A DNA stretch of 34,799 nucleotides from Betaproteobacteria bacterium (GCA_025361165.1 JANYAU010000007.1:1-34799); one strand, 5' to 3'. Shown: positions 1-8,766, counted from the stretch's first letter. Translations and numbers: made by a program. The notes: generated by a model not told the origin, from the sequence alone.

Positions 1-27
1 CGTTCGGGTTTACACAACATAGTTACC

Positions 28-58
28 AAAAAAAGGGAGCATGGATCTTCGCTCTCCC
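28..58 (-). terminator. Rho-independent terminator downstream of nrdA
   Basis: Read on the minus strand, a GGGA(GA)GC...GCTCCC stem is followed directly by seven T residues (plus-strand A run at 28-34). The stem carries a two-base bulge or can pair as GGGAG/CTCCC. It lies about 130 bases past the nrdA stop. If active, it ends the nrdA transcript before any nrdB gene outside the window, which would be unusual for a class Ia operon. Confidence 0.5.
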
Positions 59-151
59 ACGTACTTACCACTACGCAGTACCAGGGGCATGCGATCTCAT
101 GCTTCCCAACCTACAACCCTATTTTGCGACATACAAGGGGGTTAGAGGTGG

Positions 152-169
152 GTGCGCGGAGGCGCGCAC
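152..169. other. Hairpin just after the nrdA stop
   Basis: Perfect 7-bp inverted repeat GTGCGCG/CGCGCAC with a four-base loop, starting 16 bases after the nrdA stop codon. On the nrdA strand no T run follows, so it is more likely an mRNA 3' stabilising or processing hairpin than a terminator. The rest of 1-184 shows no convincing gene. Confidence 0.4.
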
Positions 170-184
170 TTTACATACTTTCTA

Positions 185-3088
185 TTACTGGCACGACTCG
201 CAAGTGGGATCATCCAGCGAGCAGAATTTCACTTCGGTGGCGGGGGTGTTGGCTGACATCCCGGAAGACATCATCGGCGCACCGGCTGCAATGGCGCCGC
301 CGCCCATTTGGCCGCCATGCGTGGGCACGGCGTTCAACTCGCCGCCTTTGCCGGTGGATTTCTCGGCGCTGGTGGCGCCCAGGGTGCGCAGGTAGTAAGT
401 GGTTTTGAGGCCGCGCAGCCAGGCGAGTTTATAGGTCTCGTCCAGTTTCTTGCCCGATGCGCCCGCCATGTAGATGTTGAGCGATTGTGCTTGGTCGATC
501 CACTTTTGGCGGCGCGCGGCGGCTTCCACCAGCCAGGCCGGTTCAACTTCGAAGGCGGTGGCGTACAGGCTGCGCAGCTCGGCCGGCACGCGGTCGATCT
601 TGGCCAGCGAGCCATCGAAGTATTTGAGATCGCCCACCATTACTTCGTCCCACATATTGAGTGCTTTCAGATCGGCCACCAGGTATTTGTTGGCAACGGT
701 GAACTCACCCGAGAGGTTGGATTTCACGTAGATGTTTTGATACGTGGGTTCGATCGAAGCCGACACGCCGACGATGTTGGCAATCGTCGCGGTGGGCGCA
801 ATCGCGACGCAGTTGGAGTTGCGCATGCCCACTTCTTTGATACGCGCGCGTAGTCCGTCCCAATCCAGGGTGACGGAATCGTTGTATTCCAAATAACCGC
901 CGCGCTCCTCGCTCAAGAGTTTGATCGAATCGTGCGGCAGGATGCCGCGATCCCACAGCGAACCTGCGAAGGTGTGATAGCGGCCGCGCTCTTCGGCCAT
1001 ATCGGTCGAGGCCCAGTAGGCGTAATAGGTCACTGCTTCCATGGAACGGTCGGCGAATTCCACTGCTTGCTCGGAGGAATAAGGAATGCGCATTTCGTAC
1101 AGGCAATCCTGGAAGCCCATAATGCCCATGCCCACCGGACGATGCTTCATGTTGGAAGTGCGCGCTTTGCCCACGGAGTAGAAGTTGACGTCGATCACGT
1201 TATCCAACATGCGCATCGCGGTGCGCACGGTGATTTTTAGTTTCTCGTGATCCAGTTGGCCGTCTTTCAGATGGTTCACCAAATTCACCGAGCCTAAATT
1301 ACACACGGCGATTTCTTCGGCGTTGGTGTTGAGCGTGATCTCGGTGCAAAGATTCGAGCTATGCACCACGCCGATGTGCTGTTGCGGGCTGCGGATATTG
1401 CATGGGTCTTTGAAGGTGATCCAGGGATGCCCGGTCTCGAACAACATGGACAACATCTTGCGCCACATTTGCGTGGCCGAAACTTTCTTGAACACTTTCA
1501 GTTCGCCGCGCGCGGCTTTTTCTTCGTAGCCCACATAGGCGCGCTCGAAAGCTTTGCCGAATTTGTCGTGCAGGTCGGGCACTTCATTGGGCGAGAACAA
1601 GGTCCACTCGCCATTTTCCATCACGCGCTTCATGAACAGATCGGGAATCCAGTTCGCAGTGTTCATGTCATGCGTGCGACGGCGATCGTCGCCAGTGTTT
1701 TTGCGCAGTTCCAGGAATTCTTCGATATCCAAATGCCAGGTTTCGAGATAGGCGCATACCGCGCCCTTGCGCTTGCCGCCTTGGTTCACGGCGACGGCGG
1801 TGTCGTTCACCACTTTCAGGAACGGGATCACGCCTTGCGATTTGCCATTGGTGCCTTTGATGTGGCTACCCAGCGCGCGCACCGGAGTCCAGTCGTTGCC
1901 CAGGCCGCCGGCGAATTTTTGCAGCATGGCGTTTTCTTTGATCGCCTGATAGATGCCGTCCAGGTCGTCGGACACCGTGGTGAGGTAGCAACTGGAAAGC
2001 TGGCTATGCAAGGTGCCGGCGTTGAACAGCGTCGGCGTCGAGCTCATGAAATCGAAACGCGATAGCACGTTGTAGAACTCGATGGCGCGCGCTTCACGGT
2101 GGATTTCGTTGAGCGCCAAGCCCATCGCCACGCGCATGAAGAAAGCTTGCGGCAGTTCGATGCGGTGTTCTTCTATATGTAAGAAATAGCGGTCGTACAA
2201 AGTTTGCAGGCCGAGGTAGCCGAATTGCAGATCGCGCGAAGCATCCAGCGCTTTACCCAGCAGATGCAAATCGAATTGCGCTAAGCGCGGGTCCAGCAAT
2301 TCCGCGGCGATACCTTGTTTGACGAAGCCGGGAAAGTAGTCGGCATAGCGCGTCGCCATATCGGCTTGCAGCACTTCTTCGCCCAGGATTTCGAGGCGGA
2401 TAGTGTTGAGCAACAAGCGCGCGGTGACTTGGGAGTAGGCCGGCTCTTTCTCGATCATGGCGCGTGCGGCGAGGATGGTGCACTTGCGCACCTCGTCCAT
2501 GGGCACGCTGTCGTATAAGTCGCGCAGGGTGGCATCCAATATCGGCGCGCCGACAACCGCTGCGCCTAAACCGGAACACGCTTCGTCTATCACCGCACTG
2601 AGCCGGGCCAAGTCGAGTGGACGGGTGTGGCCATTTTCGCTCACCTGAATGGTGTGTGCGTCCGGTCCCTGGGTTTGTTTTTGTTTGATGCGCTCTTGGC
2701 TGCGCTGTTCGCGGTACAGCACATAAGAACGCGCCACATCGTGCTCGCCGGAGCGCATCAGCGCCAACTCGACTTGGTCTTGAATGTCTTCAATATGGAA
2801 AGTGCCGCCATTCGGCTGGCGCCGGATCAGCGCGTTGACCACCATCGCCGTCAAGCCTTCGACCACCTCACGAATGCGCGCCGACGCCGCCGCTTGTCCG
2901 CCGTTGACCGCGATGAAGGCTTTAGTCATCGCAATCGAAATCTTGGACGGCTCGAATACCACCACGCTGCCGTTGCGGCGGATGACTTTGTGTTCGGTGT
3001 AGCGGGTATCGAGGTTGGTGGGCGTTGCTGTGTAGTCGTGCGACTGCACTTGGGGGGTGGATTCGTTGGCGCTGCTGGCAATGTGCAT
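185..3088 (-). CDS. nrdA: Class Ia ribonucleoside-diphosphate reductase, alpha subunit
   Basis: Reduces ribonucleoside diphosphates to deoxyribonucleotides together with the radical-carrying NrdB subunit (not in this window). An ATP-cone spans about residues 34-130 (KVIRRNG...) and a second, degenerate cone-like segment about 146-225. The reductase barrel follows, with active-site Cys367 (SQLSSCYLT), the N-x-C-x-E loop N579/C581/E583 (NLCTEITL), the tyrosine pair of the radical pathway (TTYYLRTLG) and a C-terminal C963-x-x-C966 shuttle. Length (967 aa) matches the long NrdA of Pseudomonas rather than the 761-residue E. coli enzyme. I chose the ATG at 3088 because GGGAGA sits 8 bases upstream; a 12-residue longer reading frame exists but has no ribosome site. 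Two NrdR-like boxes overlap its promoter. Confidence 0.97.
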   Translation of the reverse strand: MHIASSANESTPQVQSHDYTATPTNLDTRYTEHKVIRRNGSVVVFEPSKISIAMTKAFIAVNGGQAAASARIREVVEGLTAMVVNALIRRQPNGGTFHIEDIQDQVELALMRSGEHDVARSYVLYREQRSQERIKQKQTQGPDAHTIQVSENGHTRPLDLARLSAVIDEACSGLGAAVVGAPILDATLRDLYDSVPMDEVRKCTILAARAMIEKEPAYSQVTARLLLNTIRLEILGEEVLQADMATRYADYFPGFVKQGIAAELLDPRLAQFDLHLLGKALDASRDLQFGYLGLQTLYDRYFLHIEEHRIELPQAFFMRVAMGLALNEIHREARAIEFYNVLSRFDFMSSTPTLFNAGTLHSQLSSCYLTTVSDDLDGIYQAIKENAMLQKFAGGLGNDWTPVRALGSHIKGTNGKSQGVIPFLKVVNDTAVAVNQGGKRKGAVCAYLETWHLDIEEFLELRKNTGDDRRRTHDMNTANWIPDLFMKRVMENGEWTLFSPNEVPDLHDKFGKAFERAYVGYEEKAARGELKVFKKVSATQMWRKMLSMLFETGHPWITFKDPCNIRSPQQHIGVVHSSNLCTEITLNTNAEEIAVCNLGSVNLVNHLKDGQLDHEKLKITVRTAMRMLDNVIDVNFYSVGKARTSNMKHRPVGMGIMGFQDCLYEMRIPYSSEQAVEFADRSMEAVTYYAYWASTDMAEERGRYHTFAGSLWDRGILPHDSIKLLSEERGGYLEYNDSVTLDWDGLRARIKEVGMRNSNCVAIAPTATIANIVGVSASIEPTYQNIYVKSNLSGEFTVANKYLVADLKALNMWDEVMVGDLKYFDGSLAKIDRVPAELRSLYATAFEVEPAWLVEAAARRQKWIDQAQSLNIYMAGASGKKLDETYKLAWLRGLKTTYYLRTLGATSAEKSTGKGGELNAVPTHGGQMGGGAIAAGAPMMSSGMSANTPATEVKFCSLDDPTCESCQ

Positions 3089-3152
3089 CGAGTTGTCTCC
3101 CGTTTTTATCGATTTGTAAAGCAAAATGACGGGGTGAAGCCCAACCCTAAAA

Positions 3153-3168
3153 CCACAATATGTTGTGT
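3153..3168. promoter_or_regulatory. NrdR box 1 (proximal to nrdA)
   Basis: CCACAATATGTTGTGT matches 14 of 16 positions of the NrdR-box consensus acaCwAtATaTwGtgt. NrdR is the ATP-cone repressor of ribonucleotide reductase genes. The site lies between the nrdA promoter and start codon. Confidence 0.8.
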
Positions 3169-3184
3169 CCGTCAGGTAGGTTGG

Positions 3185-3200
3185 AGACTAATTCTAGTAA
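3185..3200. promoter_or_regulatory. NrdR box 2 (overlaps the -10)
   Basis: A weaker match (10 of 16) that keeps the palindromic CTA...TAG core. Its centre is exactly 32 bases from box 1, which is the three-helical-turn spacing typical of tandem NrdR boxes. It overlaps the predicted -10 of nrdA, so binding would block RNA polymerase. Confidence 0.6.
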
Positions 3201-3219
3201 CTTGGGTCAGGTCATGCAA
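3191..3219 (-). promoter_or_regulatory. Predicted sigma-70 promoter of nrdA
   Basis: On the minus strand TTGCAT (3219-3214) is separated by 17 bases from TAGAAT (3196-3191). The -10 matches 5 of 6 positions and the -35 only 3 of 6. It sits about 100 bases upstream of the nrdA ATG and inside the NrdR sites. Confidence 0.5.
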
Positions 3220-3360
3220 GAAAAATTTCACACTTTTTTATGGGGGGATAAAGCGCATTGAAATAAGGTGTTTGGCGCGGGCTATTCGGGTACCCGCATC
3301 CGGATTGGAGTCTGAAATGATATTATGAAAAATCATGCCATGAATATCAGAATGTACTAA

Positions 3361-4215
3361 ATGAAGCATAGCGCCACACTTTTAATCAGTTGTCCCGACC
3401 AAAAAGGCTTGGTAGCCGGTATCGCCGATTTTTTGCTGCTGCACAACGCGAACATTTTACACGCTGATCAGCATCAAGATGCCGAGTTGAAATTGTTTCT
3501 GATGCGCGTGGAATGGGAGCTGGCGGATTTCAGCCTGGATCTCGCCGAATTCGACCTGGCTTTTACACCCATCGCCGAAAAATTTCAGATGAACTGGCGG
3601 CTCGCGCTTTCCAGCTATCGGCCGAAGCTGGCGATTTTCGTATCGAAATACGACCACTGCTTGGCCGATTTGCTCTACCGCCATCAAGCTAAAGAACTGC
3701 ATTGCGAGATTCCGTTGATCGTCAGTAACCACGCCGACACGCGTTGGATGGCGGAGGCATACGGCCTTCCCTTCCAGCATGTCGAGGTGGCAAAAGACGT
3801 CAAGCACGAAGCGGAGCGCGACCAGCTCGCAGAGCTGCGCCACCATCACATCGACTTCATCGTGCTGGCGCGCTACATGCAAGTGCTGTCGCCCGAATTT
3901 ATCCGCCACTACCCGAACCGCATCATTAACATCCACCATTCCTTCCTACCCGCCTTCCACGGCGCGCGCCCTTACCATCGCGCCTTCGAGCGCGGCGTGA
4001 AGCTGATCGGTGCCACCAGCCACTACGTCACCGAAACCCTGGACGACGGCCCTATCATCGAGCAAGACGTGGCGCGCATTTCGCACCGCGATCAAATCGA
4101 AGACCTGATGCAGAAGGGCGCGGATCTGGAACGAATCGTTTTATCGCGCGCCGTGCGCTGGCATATCGAGAATCGAGTGCTGGTATATGCGAATAAAACC
4201 GTGGTGTTCGATTAG
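3361..4215 (+). CDS. purU: Formyltetrahydrofolate deformylase
   Basis: Hydrolyses 10-formyl-tetrahydrofolate to formate and tetrahydrofolate, balancing one-carbon pools and supplying formate to purine synthesis. At 284 aa it has the usual length. The N-terminal ACT domain (SCPDQKGLVAGIADFLL, about residues 9-80) binds effectors such as glycine or methionine in the family. The C-terminal formyltransferase fold holds the catalytic Asn/His segment (IINIHHSFLPAF) and the Asp of DDGPIIEQD. The upstream ribosome site is weak. A TATTAT element at 3321-3326 could be a -10, but no matching -35 is evident. Its TAG stop shares bases with the TAA of convergent ampD in a 4-base tail overlap. Confidence 0.95.
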   Translation: MKHSATLLISCPDQKGLVAGIADFLLLHNANILHADQHQDAELKLFLMRVEWELADFSLDLAEFDLAFTPIAEKFQMNWRLALSSYRPKLAIFVSKYDHCLADLLYRHQAKELHCEIPLIVSNHADTRWMAEAYGLPFQHVEVAKDVKHEAERDQLAELRHHHIDFIVLARYMQVLSPEFIRHYPNRIINIHHSFLPAFHGARPYHRAFERGVKLIGATSHYVTETLDDGPIIEQDVARISHRDQIEDLMQKGADLERIVLSRAVRWHIENRVLVYANKTVVFD

Positions 4216-4763
4216 GGCAGTAAAGATTCATCCAGGCTGGCCCGGAAGCGTCCCCAATCAAAATAGGGCCCGGGGTCAGTTTTGCGCTCCGGCGCGATAT
4301 CGGCATGCCCCGCCACATCTTGTATCGGATAGGCGGCGCGGAGTGCGCGCGTAAGTTGATTAAGCACCGCATACTGCGCATCGGTGAAGGGTGTGGTGTC
4401 CGACCCTTCTAACTCAATCCCAATAGAAAAATCGTTGCAGCGCTCGCGCCCACACCAAGTGGACGCGCCCGCGTGCCAGGCGCGCTCGGTGCAGGGTACG
4501 AATTGGATAATTTCGCCATCGCGGCGGATAAAAAAATGCGCCGACACTTTTAGCTCGGCAATCGTTGCGTAGTAAGGGTGGGTAGCGGGATCGAGTTGAT
4601 TGGTAAAGAGGTCGATCACGCCCGGGCCGCCAAATTCGTCCGGCGGCAAGCTGATGTTGTGAATGACGATCAGGTTGGGCGCGGGATCGTCCGGCCGCGC
4701 GTCGCAGTTGGGCGAGGGAATGAAACGTGCGTCGCGCAGTAGGCCGTTGGAGTCGATGTGCAT
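4212..4763 (-). CDS. ampD: 1,6-anhydro-N-acetylmuramyl-L-alanine amidase AmpD
   Basis: Cytoplasmic zinc amidase of peptidoglycan recycling that cuts the lactyl-peptide bond of anhydromuropeptides; loss of it induces AmpR-controlled beta-lactamases where these exist. Visible features are SPNCDARPDDP, the first zinc His in VIHNISLPPDEFGG, the Glu of GIELEGSD, and the second His and zinc Asp in AGHADIAPERKTDPGPYFDW. The ATG at 4763 gives 183 aa, close to the family length. An in-frame TTG at 4781 would add six residues. Neither has a well-spaced ribosome site, so translation may be coupled to the thioredoxin-like gene that ends at 4799. Confidence 0.95.
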   Translation of the reverse strand: MHIDSNGLLRDARFIPSPNCDARPDDPAPNLIVIHNISLPPDEFGGPGVIDLFTNQLDPATHPYYATIAELKVSAHFFIRRDGEIIQFVPCTERAWHAGASTWCGRERCNDFSIGIELEGSDTTPFTDAQYAVLNQLTRALRAAYPIQDVAGHADIAPERKTDPGPYFDWGRFRASLDESLLP

Positions 4764-4798
4764 GGCGGGAGTGTAGCGCAAGCCTTTGCGATTTGTAT

Positions 4799-5137
4799 TT
4801 ACGGTTCTTCTTGCGCTGGTTTTGCCAGGGCATCGCTTATCGCCTGCTGCAGCGTGCTAGGCTTTACCTCGCAACTCAGCTCGGCGTGAAAATGCCCATC
4901 GCGGTAGAGAAACAGCGCGGGTAGGTGAAACAGCTCGTATTGCCGCGCCAATGCCGTAGATTGTTGCACATCTACTTTGAACAAGGCAGTAACGCTGCGC
5001 CCAGCGGCTTCGGGCAGCAAGCTTTCCACCTTGCGGCAGGCGCCGCAACCGGGGCTGCCGAACAGCACCAGGCTCGCGCCGGTAGTGCGCGCTAGGGTAG
5101 CGTGGTAGTCGAATTCGCTTAACGGTGCGAGGTGCAT
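4799..5137 (-). CDS. Thioredoxin-like protein
   Basis: Small (112 aa) thioredoxin-fold protein with a C-G-A-C active site (GSPGCGACRKVESLLP, about residues 28-43) after a beta strand (ASLVLFG), and the cis-Pro region FHLPALFLYRDG. No signal peptide or membrane helix is seen, so it is probably cytoplasmic. The CGAC dipeptide differs from the CGPC of classical thioredoxin, so its redox potential and partners cannot be inferred. It lies directly upstream of ampD on the same strand and is divergent from the exchanger gene. Confidence 0.85.
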   Translation of the reverse strand: MHLAPLSEFDYHATLARTTGASLVLFGSPGCGACRKVESLLPEAAGRSVTALFKVDVQQSTALARQYELFHLPALFLYRDGHFHAELSCEVKPSTLQQAISDALAKPAQEEP

Positions 5138-5147
5138 GGCTGCTCAG

Positions 5148-5153
5148 TATAAT
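5148..5153 (+). promoter_or_regulatory. Consensus -10 box before the exchanger gene
   Basis: A perfect TATAAT lies in the 43-base gap between the divergent thioredoxin-like and exchanger genes. No good -35 occurs 16-18 bases upstream, so a promoter is plausible but incomplete. Confidence 0.4.
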
Positions 5154-5180
5154 GCGGGCATTACCTAGGGGGATAGATTG

Positions 5181-6182
5181 ATGGTTATCGCGGAATTGAT
5201 TTTCATGTTGTTCGTTATTTTGATCGCGGCGGAGGTGTTCACTAATGCGCTGGAGCACTTGGGCGAACGGCTTAAAATTTCCGAAGGCGTGACGGGTTCG
5301 CTGTTCGCGGCGGTCGGCACCGCCTTGCCGGAAACCATGGTGCCGCTGCTGGCGATTTTTGCCGGTACCGGCAACACGAAGGTGAACGAAGAAATCGGCG
5401 TCGGCGCGATTCTCGGTGCGCCGCTCATGCTTTCCACTTTATCGATTTTTTTGATGGCGCTGTCGGTGGCGAAGAAGCGCGGCTTACAAGGCCATTTTAA
5501 TCCGGAGCGCACCGGCTTTACCCGTGATCTAAATTTTTTCCTCGGCGCATTCGTGTTGTCTGGGGTGGCGCTATTCGTGCCGCACGATACGCCCTTGCTG
5601 CGCGGTGCGCTGGCGTTCACCATGGTTTTGATTTACTTCGTCTACATTATGCTCACGCTACGCGCTTCCGCCGAACTGGTGAAAGACGGCCATGCGACCG
5701 AGGCCGGCGATAAAATGTTTCTGGCGCGCGTTGGTTTACCGCAGCATATGGCGACGATTATCCTTCAGCTTGCGCTCGGTTTGGGCTTGCTGGTGGGCGG
5801 GGCGGAGGGATTTATTCACGGAGTGGAACAAGCCTCCACGCAGTTCGGTATTTCGGCCTTGCTGCTATCGTTGATGATCATTCCGGTCGCGACCGAATTA
5901 CCGGAGAAGGTGAACAGTATTTTGTGGATTCGCCGCCACAAAGATACGCTGGCGTTCGGTAATATCACCGGCGCGATGGTGTTTCAGGGCACGCTGTTAC
6001 CCGCCATCGGCGTGATGCTCACGCCCTGGGCGCCGCAGCGCGAAGTGCTCGCCGGTATTGCGATTACGCTGATTGCCAGCCTCTGGCTGCGCCTGATGCT
6101 GGCCCGCGGCCAATTGCGGGTGTGGCATTTGGCGGTGAATGGCGCGCTGTATATCGCCTATCTGGTCATCGCGCTGGCATAA
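5181..6182 (+). CDS. CaCA-family sodium/calcium exchanger-like membrane protein
   Basis: Integral membrane protein of 333 aa with about ten hydrophobic helices. The two inverted alpha-repeats of the Ca2+:cation antiporter family are visible: GTALPETMVPLLA in the N-terminal half and ATELPEKVNSIL in the C-terminal half. Their acidic residues coordinate the cation in characterised family members. The ion is not predictable from sequence; sodium, calcium or potassium are all possible. The ATG at 5181 is preferred over a TTG three bases earlier because a GGGGGA ribosome site lies about 8 bases upstream of it. Confidence 0.85.
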   Translation: MVIAELIFMLFVILIAAEVFTNALEHLGERLKISEGVTGSLFAAVGTALPETMVPLLAIFAGTGNTKVNEEIGVGAILGAPLMLSTLSIFLMALSVAKKRGLQGHFNPERTGFTRDLNFFLGAFVLSGVALFVPHDTPLLRGALAFTMVLIYFVYIMLTLRASAELVKDGHATEAGDKMFLARVGLPQHMATIILQLALGLGLLVGGAEGFIHGVEQASTQFGISALLLSLMIIPVATELPEKVNSILWIRRHKDTLAFGNITGAMVFQGTLLPAIGVMLTPWAPQREVLAGIAITLIASLWLRLMLARGQLRVWHLAVNGALYIAYLVIALA

Positions 6183-6220
6183 AATCTTCGGCCCGGTTCT
6201 AAAGGGCGGCTGTAAAGGGT

Positions 6221-6248
6221 CGTTATTGTTAGCTATTTAACAATAACG
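6221..6248. repeat. Perfect 11-bp inverted repeat upstream of glgP
   Basis: CGTTATTGTTA and TAACAATAACG are exact inverted copies around the six-base spacer GCTATT. The element ends 12 bases before the AGGAG ribosome site of glgP (6260-6264). It could be an operator for a dimeric repressor or an mRNA leader hairpin. It has no T run and therefore is not a terminator. Confidence 0.75.
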
Positions 6249-6270
6249 ATTCACTTGCTAGGAGCATTCC

Positions 6271-8766
6271 ATGCGCAAAAGCCCAAAATCGATGCCACTG
6301 GAGCTGGATAAGCCCGCGCTCGACGCGCCGTCGATCAAGCGTTCACTTGCGAATCGGCTGATGTACTCCATCGGCAAAGATCCCCTCACCGCCACCGACC
6401 GCGATTGGTTTTACAGTGCGGCGGCGGTGGTGCGCGAGCGCTTGATCGAGCGCTGGATGGAAACCATGCGCAGCTATTACCGCGAGGATACCAAGCGCGT
6501 CTATTACCTCTCCATGGAATTTTTGATGGGGCGCACGCTGATGAATAGCATGCTCAACATCGGCTGCGACGACGGTTTTCGCCGCGCCATGAACGAGATG
6601 GGTTTGGAGTTAGAGAAAATCCGCGACATGGAAGATGACGCAGCGCTGGGCAATGGCGGCTTAGGCCGGCTCGCCGCGTGTTTTCTCGATTCGATGGCGA
6701 CCTTGAGCATTCCGGGGTATGGCTACGGTATCCGCTACGAGTATGGCATGTTCAATCAGCGCATAGAAAATGGCGCGCAAGTCGAGCATCCGGATAACTG
6801 GCTGCGCTACGGCAATCCGTGGGAATTTCCGCGCTCCGAAGTGTTGTATCCGGTGAAATTTCACGGCCGTGTAGTGAGCTACGCCGACGATCAAGGCGTA
6901 CTACGGCATTATTGGGTGGATTCGGACGATGTGATGGCGATGGCCTACGATTATCCCATTCCCGGCTACGGCACCGATACCGTAAACAATATGCGCTTAT
7001 GGGCGGCGAAGGCGACGCGCGATTTCGATCTCGGGTATTTCAACGAGGGTAACTATATCCGCGCGGTGGAAGACAAGAACGAGTCGGAAAACTTATCCAA
7101 GGTGCTGTATCCCGATGACACGACGGAAATGGGGCGCGAGTTGCGGCTTAAGCAACAATATTTTTTCGTCTGCGCTTCGTTGCAAGATGTTTTTTACCGC
7201 TACGAAAAATACCACGATACCTTCGACGAGCTGCCGAACAAGGTGGCGATTCAACTCAATGATACCCACCCTTCGATCGCCATCCCGGAATTGATGCGCA
7301 TGCTGGTCGATCAGCATGGCTTGGAATGGGCGCATGCCTGGGATATCACCACGCGCACCTTCGCCTACACCAACCACACGCTGATGCCGGAAGCGCTGGA
7401 GACCTGGCCGGTGGCGCTGTTCGAGCGCGTGCTGCCGCGGCACTTGCAAATCATCTACGAAATCAACCACCGCTTCATGCGCGATGTGATGCATCGCTAT
7501 CCCGGCGATACCGAGCTGTTGCGCCGCATGTCCATCATCGACGACTCGCCCAGCAAGCGCATACGCATGGCGCATCTCGCTATCGTCGGCAGCCATAAGG
7601 TGAACGGCGTGGCGGAAATTCACACCCAGTTGATGAAAGAAACCATCTTCGCCGACTTTCACCGCATGTGGCCGGACAAGATCATCAATATGACCAACGG
7701 CATTACGCCGCGCCGCTGGTTGAATCAGGCCAATCCCAGTTTATCGAAGCTGATCACCTCGCACATCGGCAAGGACTGGCTGAAGGATTTGGATCAGTTG
7801 CAACGCTTAAGTGGCTTGGCGGAGGATGCGGCGTTCCGTAGCGAATTCGCCAAAGTAAAACGCGCGAATAAAGTGCGGCTGGCGCAAGTGATCCAACAGC
7901 GCCTTAATCTGCACGTCAACCCGGATTCCTTATTCGATGTGCAGATCAAGCGCATCCACGAATACAAACGGCAGCTATTGAATGTGCTGCATATTATTAC
8001 GCTCTACAATCGTATCCGCGCCGGCGGTGATTGCGTGCCACGCACGGTGATTTTCGGCGGCAAAGCCGCGCCCGGCTATCACATGGCCAAGCGTGTGATT
8101 AAGCTCATCAACGATGTGGCGGATATCGTGAACAACGATCCGCTGGTGGGCGACCGGCTCAAAGTGGCCTTTATTCCGAACTACGATGTATCGACGGCGG
8201 AAGATATTATCCCCGCCGCCGATCTCTCGCAACAAATATCCACTGCCGGCACCGAAGCATCCGGCACCGGCAATATGAAGCTCGCCTTGAACGGCGCGCT
8301 CACCATCGGCACCATGGATGGCGCGAACATCGAGATACATAAGGAAGTGGGTGCGGAAAATATTTTTATCTTCGGCATGAATACTGCCGAAGTGGCGCAG
8401 CTACGCGCTACCACCTACAACCCTTGGCAATACTACGACAGCAATCCAGAGCTTCACCAGGCCTTGGATATGATCAAAAACGGTTATTTTTCACCCGACG
8501 ATCACGAGCGCTTCAAACCGGTATTCAACATGCTGACTTACGGCGGTGATCATTACCTGTTGCTTGCCGACTATGCGGCGTATATCGACTGCCAGCAGCA
8601 AGTGGAAAACTTGTATCGCGATAAAGACGCCTGGACGCGCAAGGCGATCTTGAATGTAGCGCACATGGGGAAATTCTCTTCCGACCGCACCATCCGCGAA
8701 TATTCGCAGCAGATTTGGAATGTACGCAAGGTGGCGCCGAAGCGGAAGAAATCTCGCGATGAATAA
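6271..8766 (+). CDS. glgP: Glycogen/starch/maltodextrin phosphorylase
   Basis: Cytoplasmic pyridoxal-phosphate enzyme that releases glucose 1-phosphate from the non-reducing ends of alpha-1,4-glucans. At 831 aa it is full length for the GT35 family. Visible features are MEFLMGRTLMNS, the glycine-rich GNGGLGRLAACFLDSMATL, the substrate segment NDTHPSIAIPEL, and the cofactor-binding EASGTGNMK with Lys670 followed by GTMDGANIEI. A good AGGAG ribosome site precedes the ATG. No other glycogen gene is adjacent, so it appears to be a single-gene unit, possibly controlled through the upstream inverted repeat. The stop lies 24 bases from the convergent pilR stop, with no clear terminator between them. 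Confidence 0.97.
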   Translation: MRKSPKSMPLELDKPALDAPSIKRSLANRLMYSIGKDPLTATDRDWFYSAAAVVRERLIERWMETMRSYYREDTKRVYYLSMEFLMGRTLMNSMLNIGCDDGFRRAMNEMGLELEKIRDMEDDAALGNGGLGRLAACFLDSMATLSIPGYGYGIRYEYGMFNQRIENGAQVEHPDNWLRYGNPWEFPRSEVLYPVKFHGRVVSYADDQGVLRHYWVDSDDVMAMAYDYPIPGYGTDTVNNMRLWAAKATRDFDLGYFNEGNYIRAVEDKNESENLSKVLYPDDTTEMGRELRLKQQYFFVCASLQDVFYRYEKYHDTFDELPNKVAIQLNDTHPSIAIPELMRMLVDQHGLEWAHAWDITTRTFAYTNHTLMPEALETWPVALFERVLPRHLQIIYEINHRFMRDVMHRYPGDTELLRRMSIIDDSPSKRIRMAHLAIVGSHKVNGVAEIHTQLMKETIFADFHRMWPDKIINMTNGITPRRWLNQANPSLSKLITSHIGKDWLKDLDQLQRLSGLAEDAAFRSEFAKVKRANKVRLAQVIQQRLNLHVNPDSLFDVQIKRIHEYKRQLLNVLHIITLYNRIRAGGDCVPRTVIFGGKAAPGYHMAKRVIKLINDVADIVNNDPLVGDRLKVAFIPNYDVSTAEDIIPAADLSQQISTAGTEASGTGNMKLALNGALTIGTMDGANIEIHKEVGAENIFIFGMNTAEVAQLRATTYNPWQYYDSNPELHQALDMIKNGYFSPDDHERFKPVFNMLTYGGDHYLLLADYAAYIDCQQQVENLYRDKDAWTRKAILNVAHMGKFSSDRTIREYSQQIWNVRKVAPKRKKSRDE

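Noticed and set aside
1361-2065. Plus-strand open frame of 234 codons
   Set aside because: Antisense to the NrdA active-site region; a by-product of GC-rich codon use in the opposite frame.
2627-3328. Plus-strand open frame of 233 codons
   Set aside because: It lies almost wholly antisense to nrdA, has no family resemblance and crosses the nrdA promoter and NrdR sites.
7093-7662. Minus-strand open frame of 189 codons
   Set aside because: Antisense within glgP, no ribosome site and no recognisable domain.
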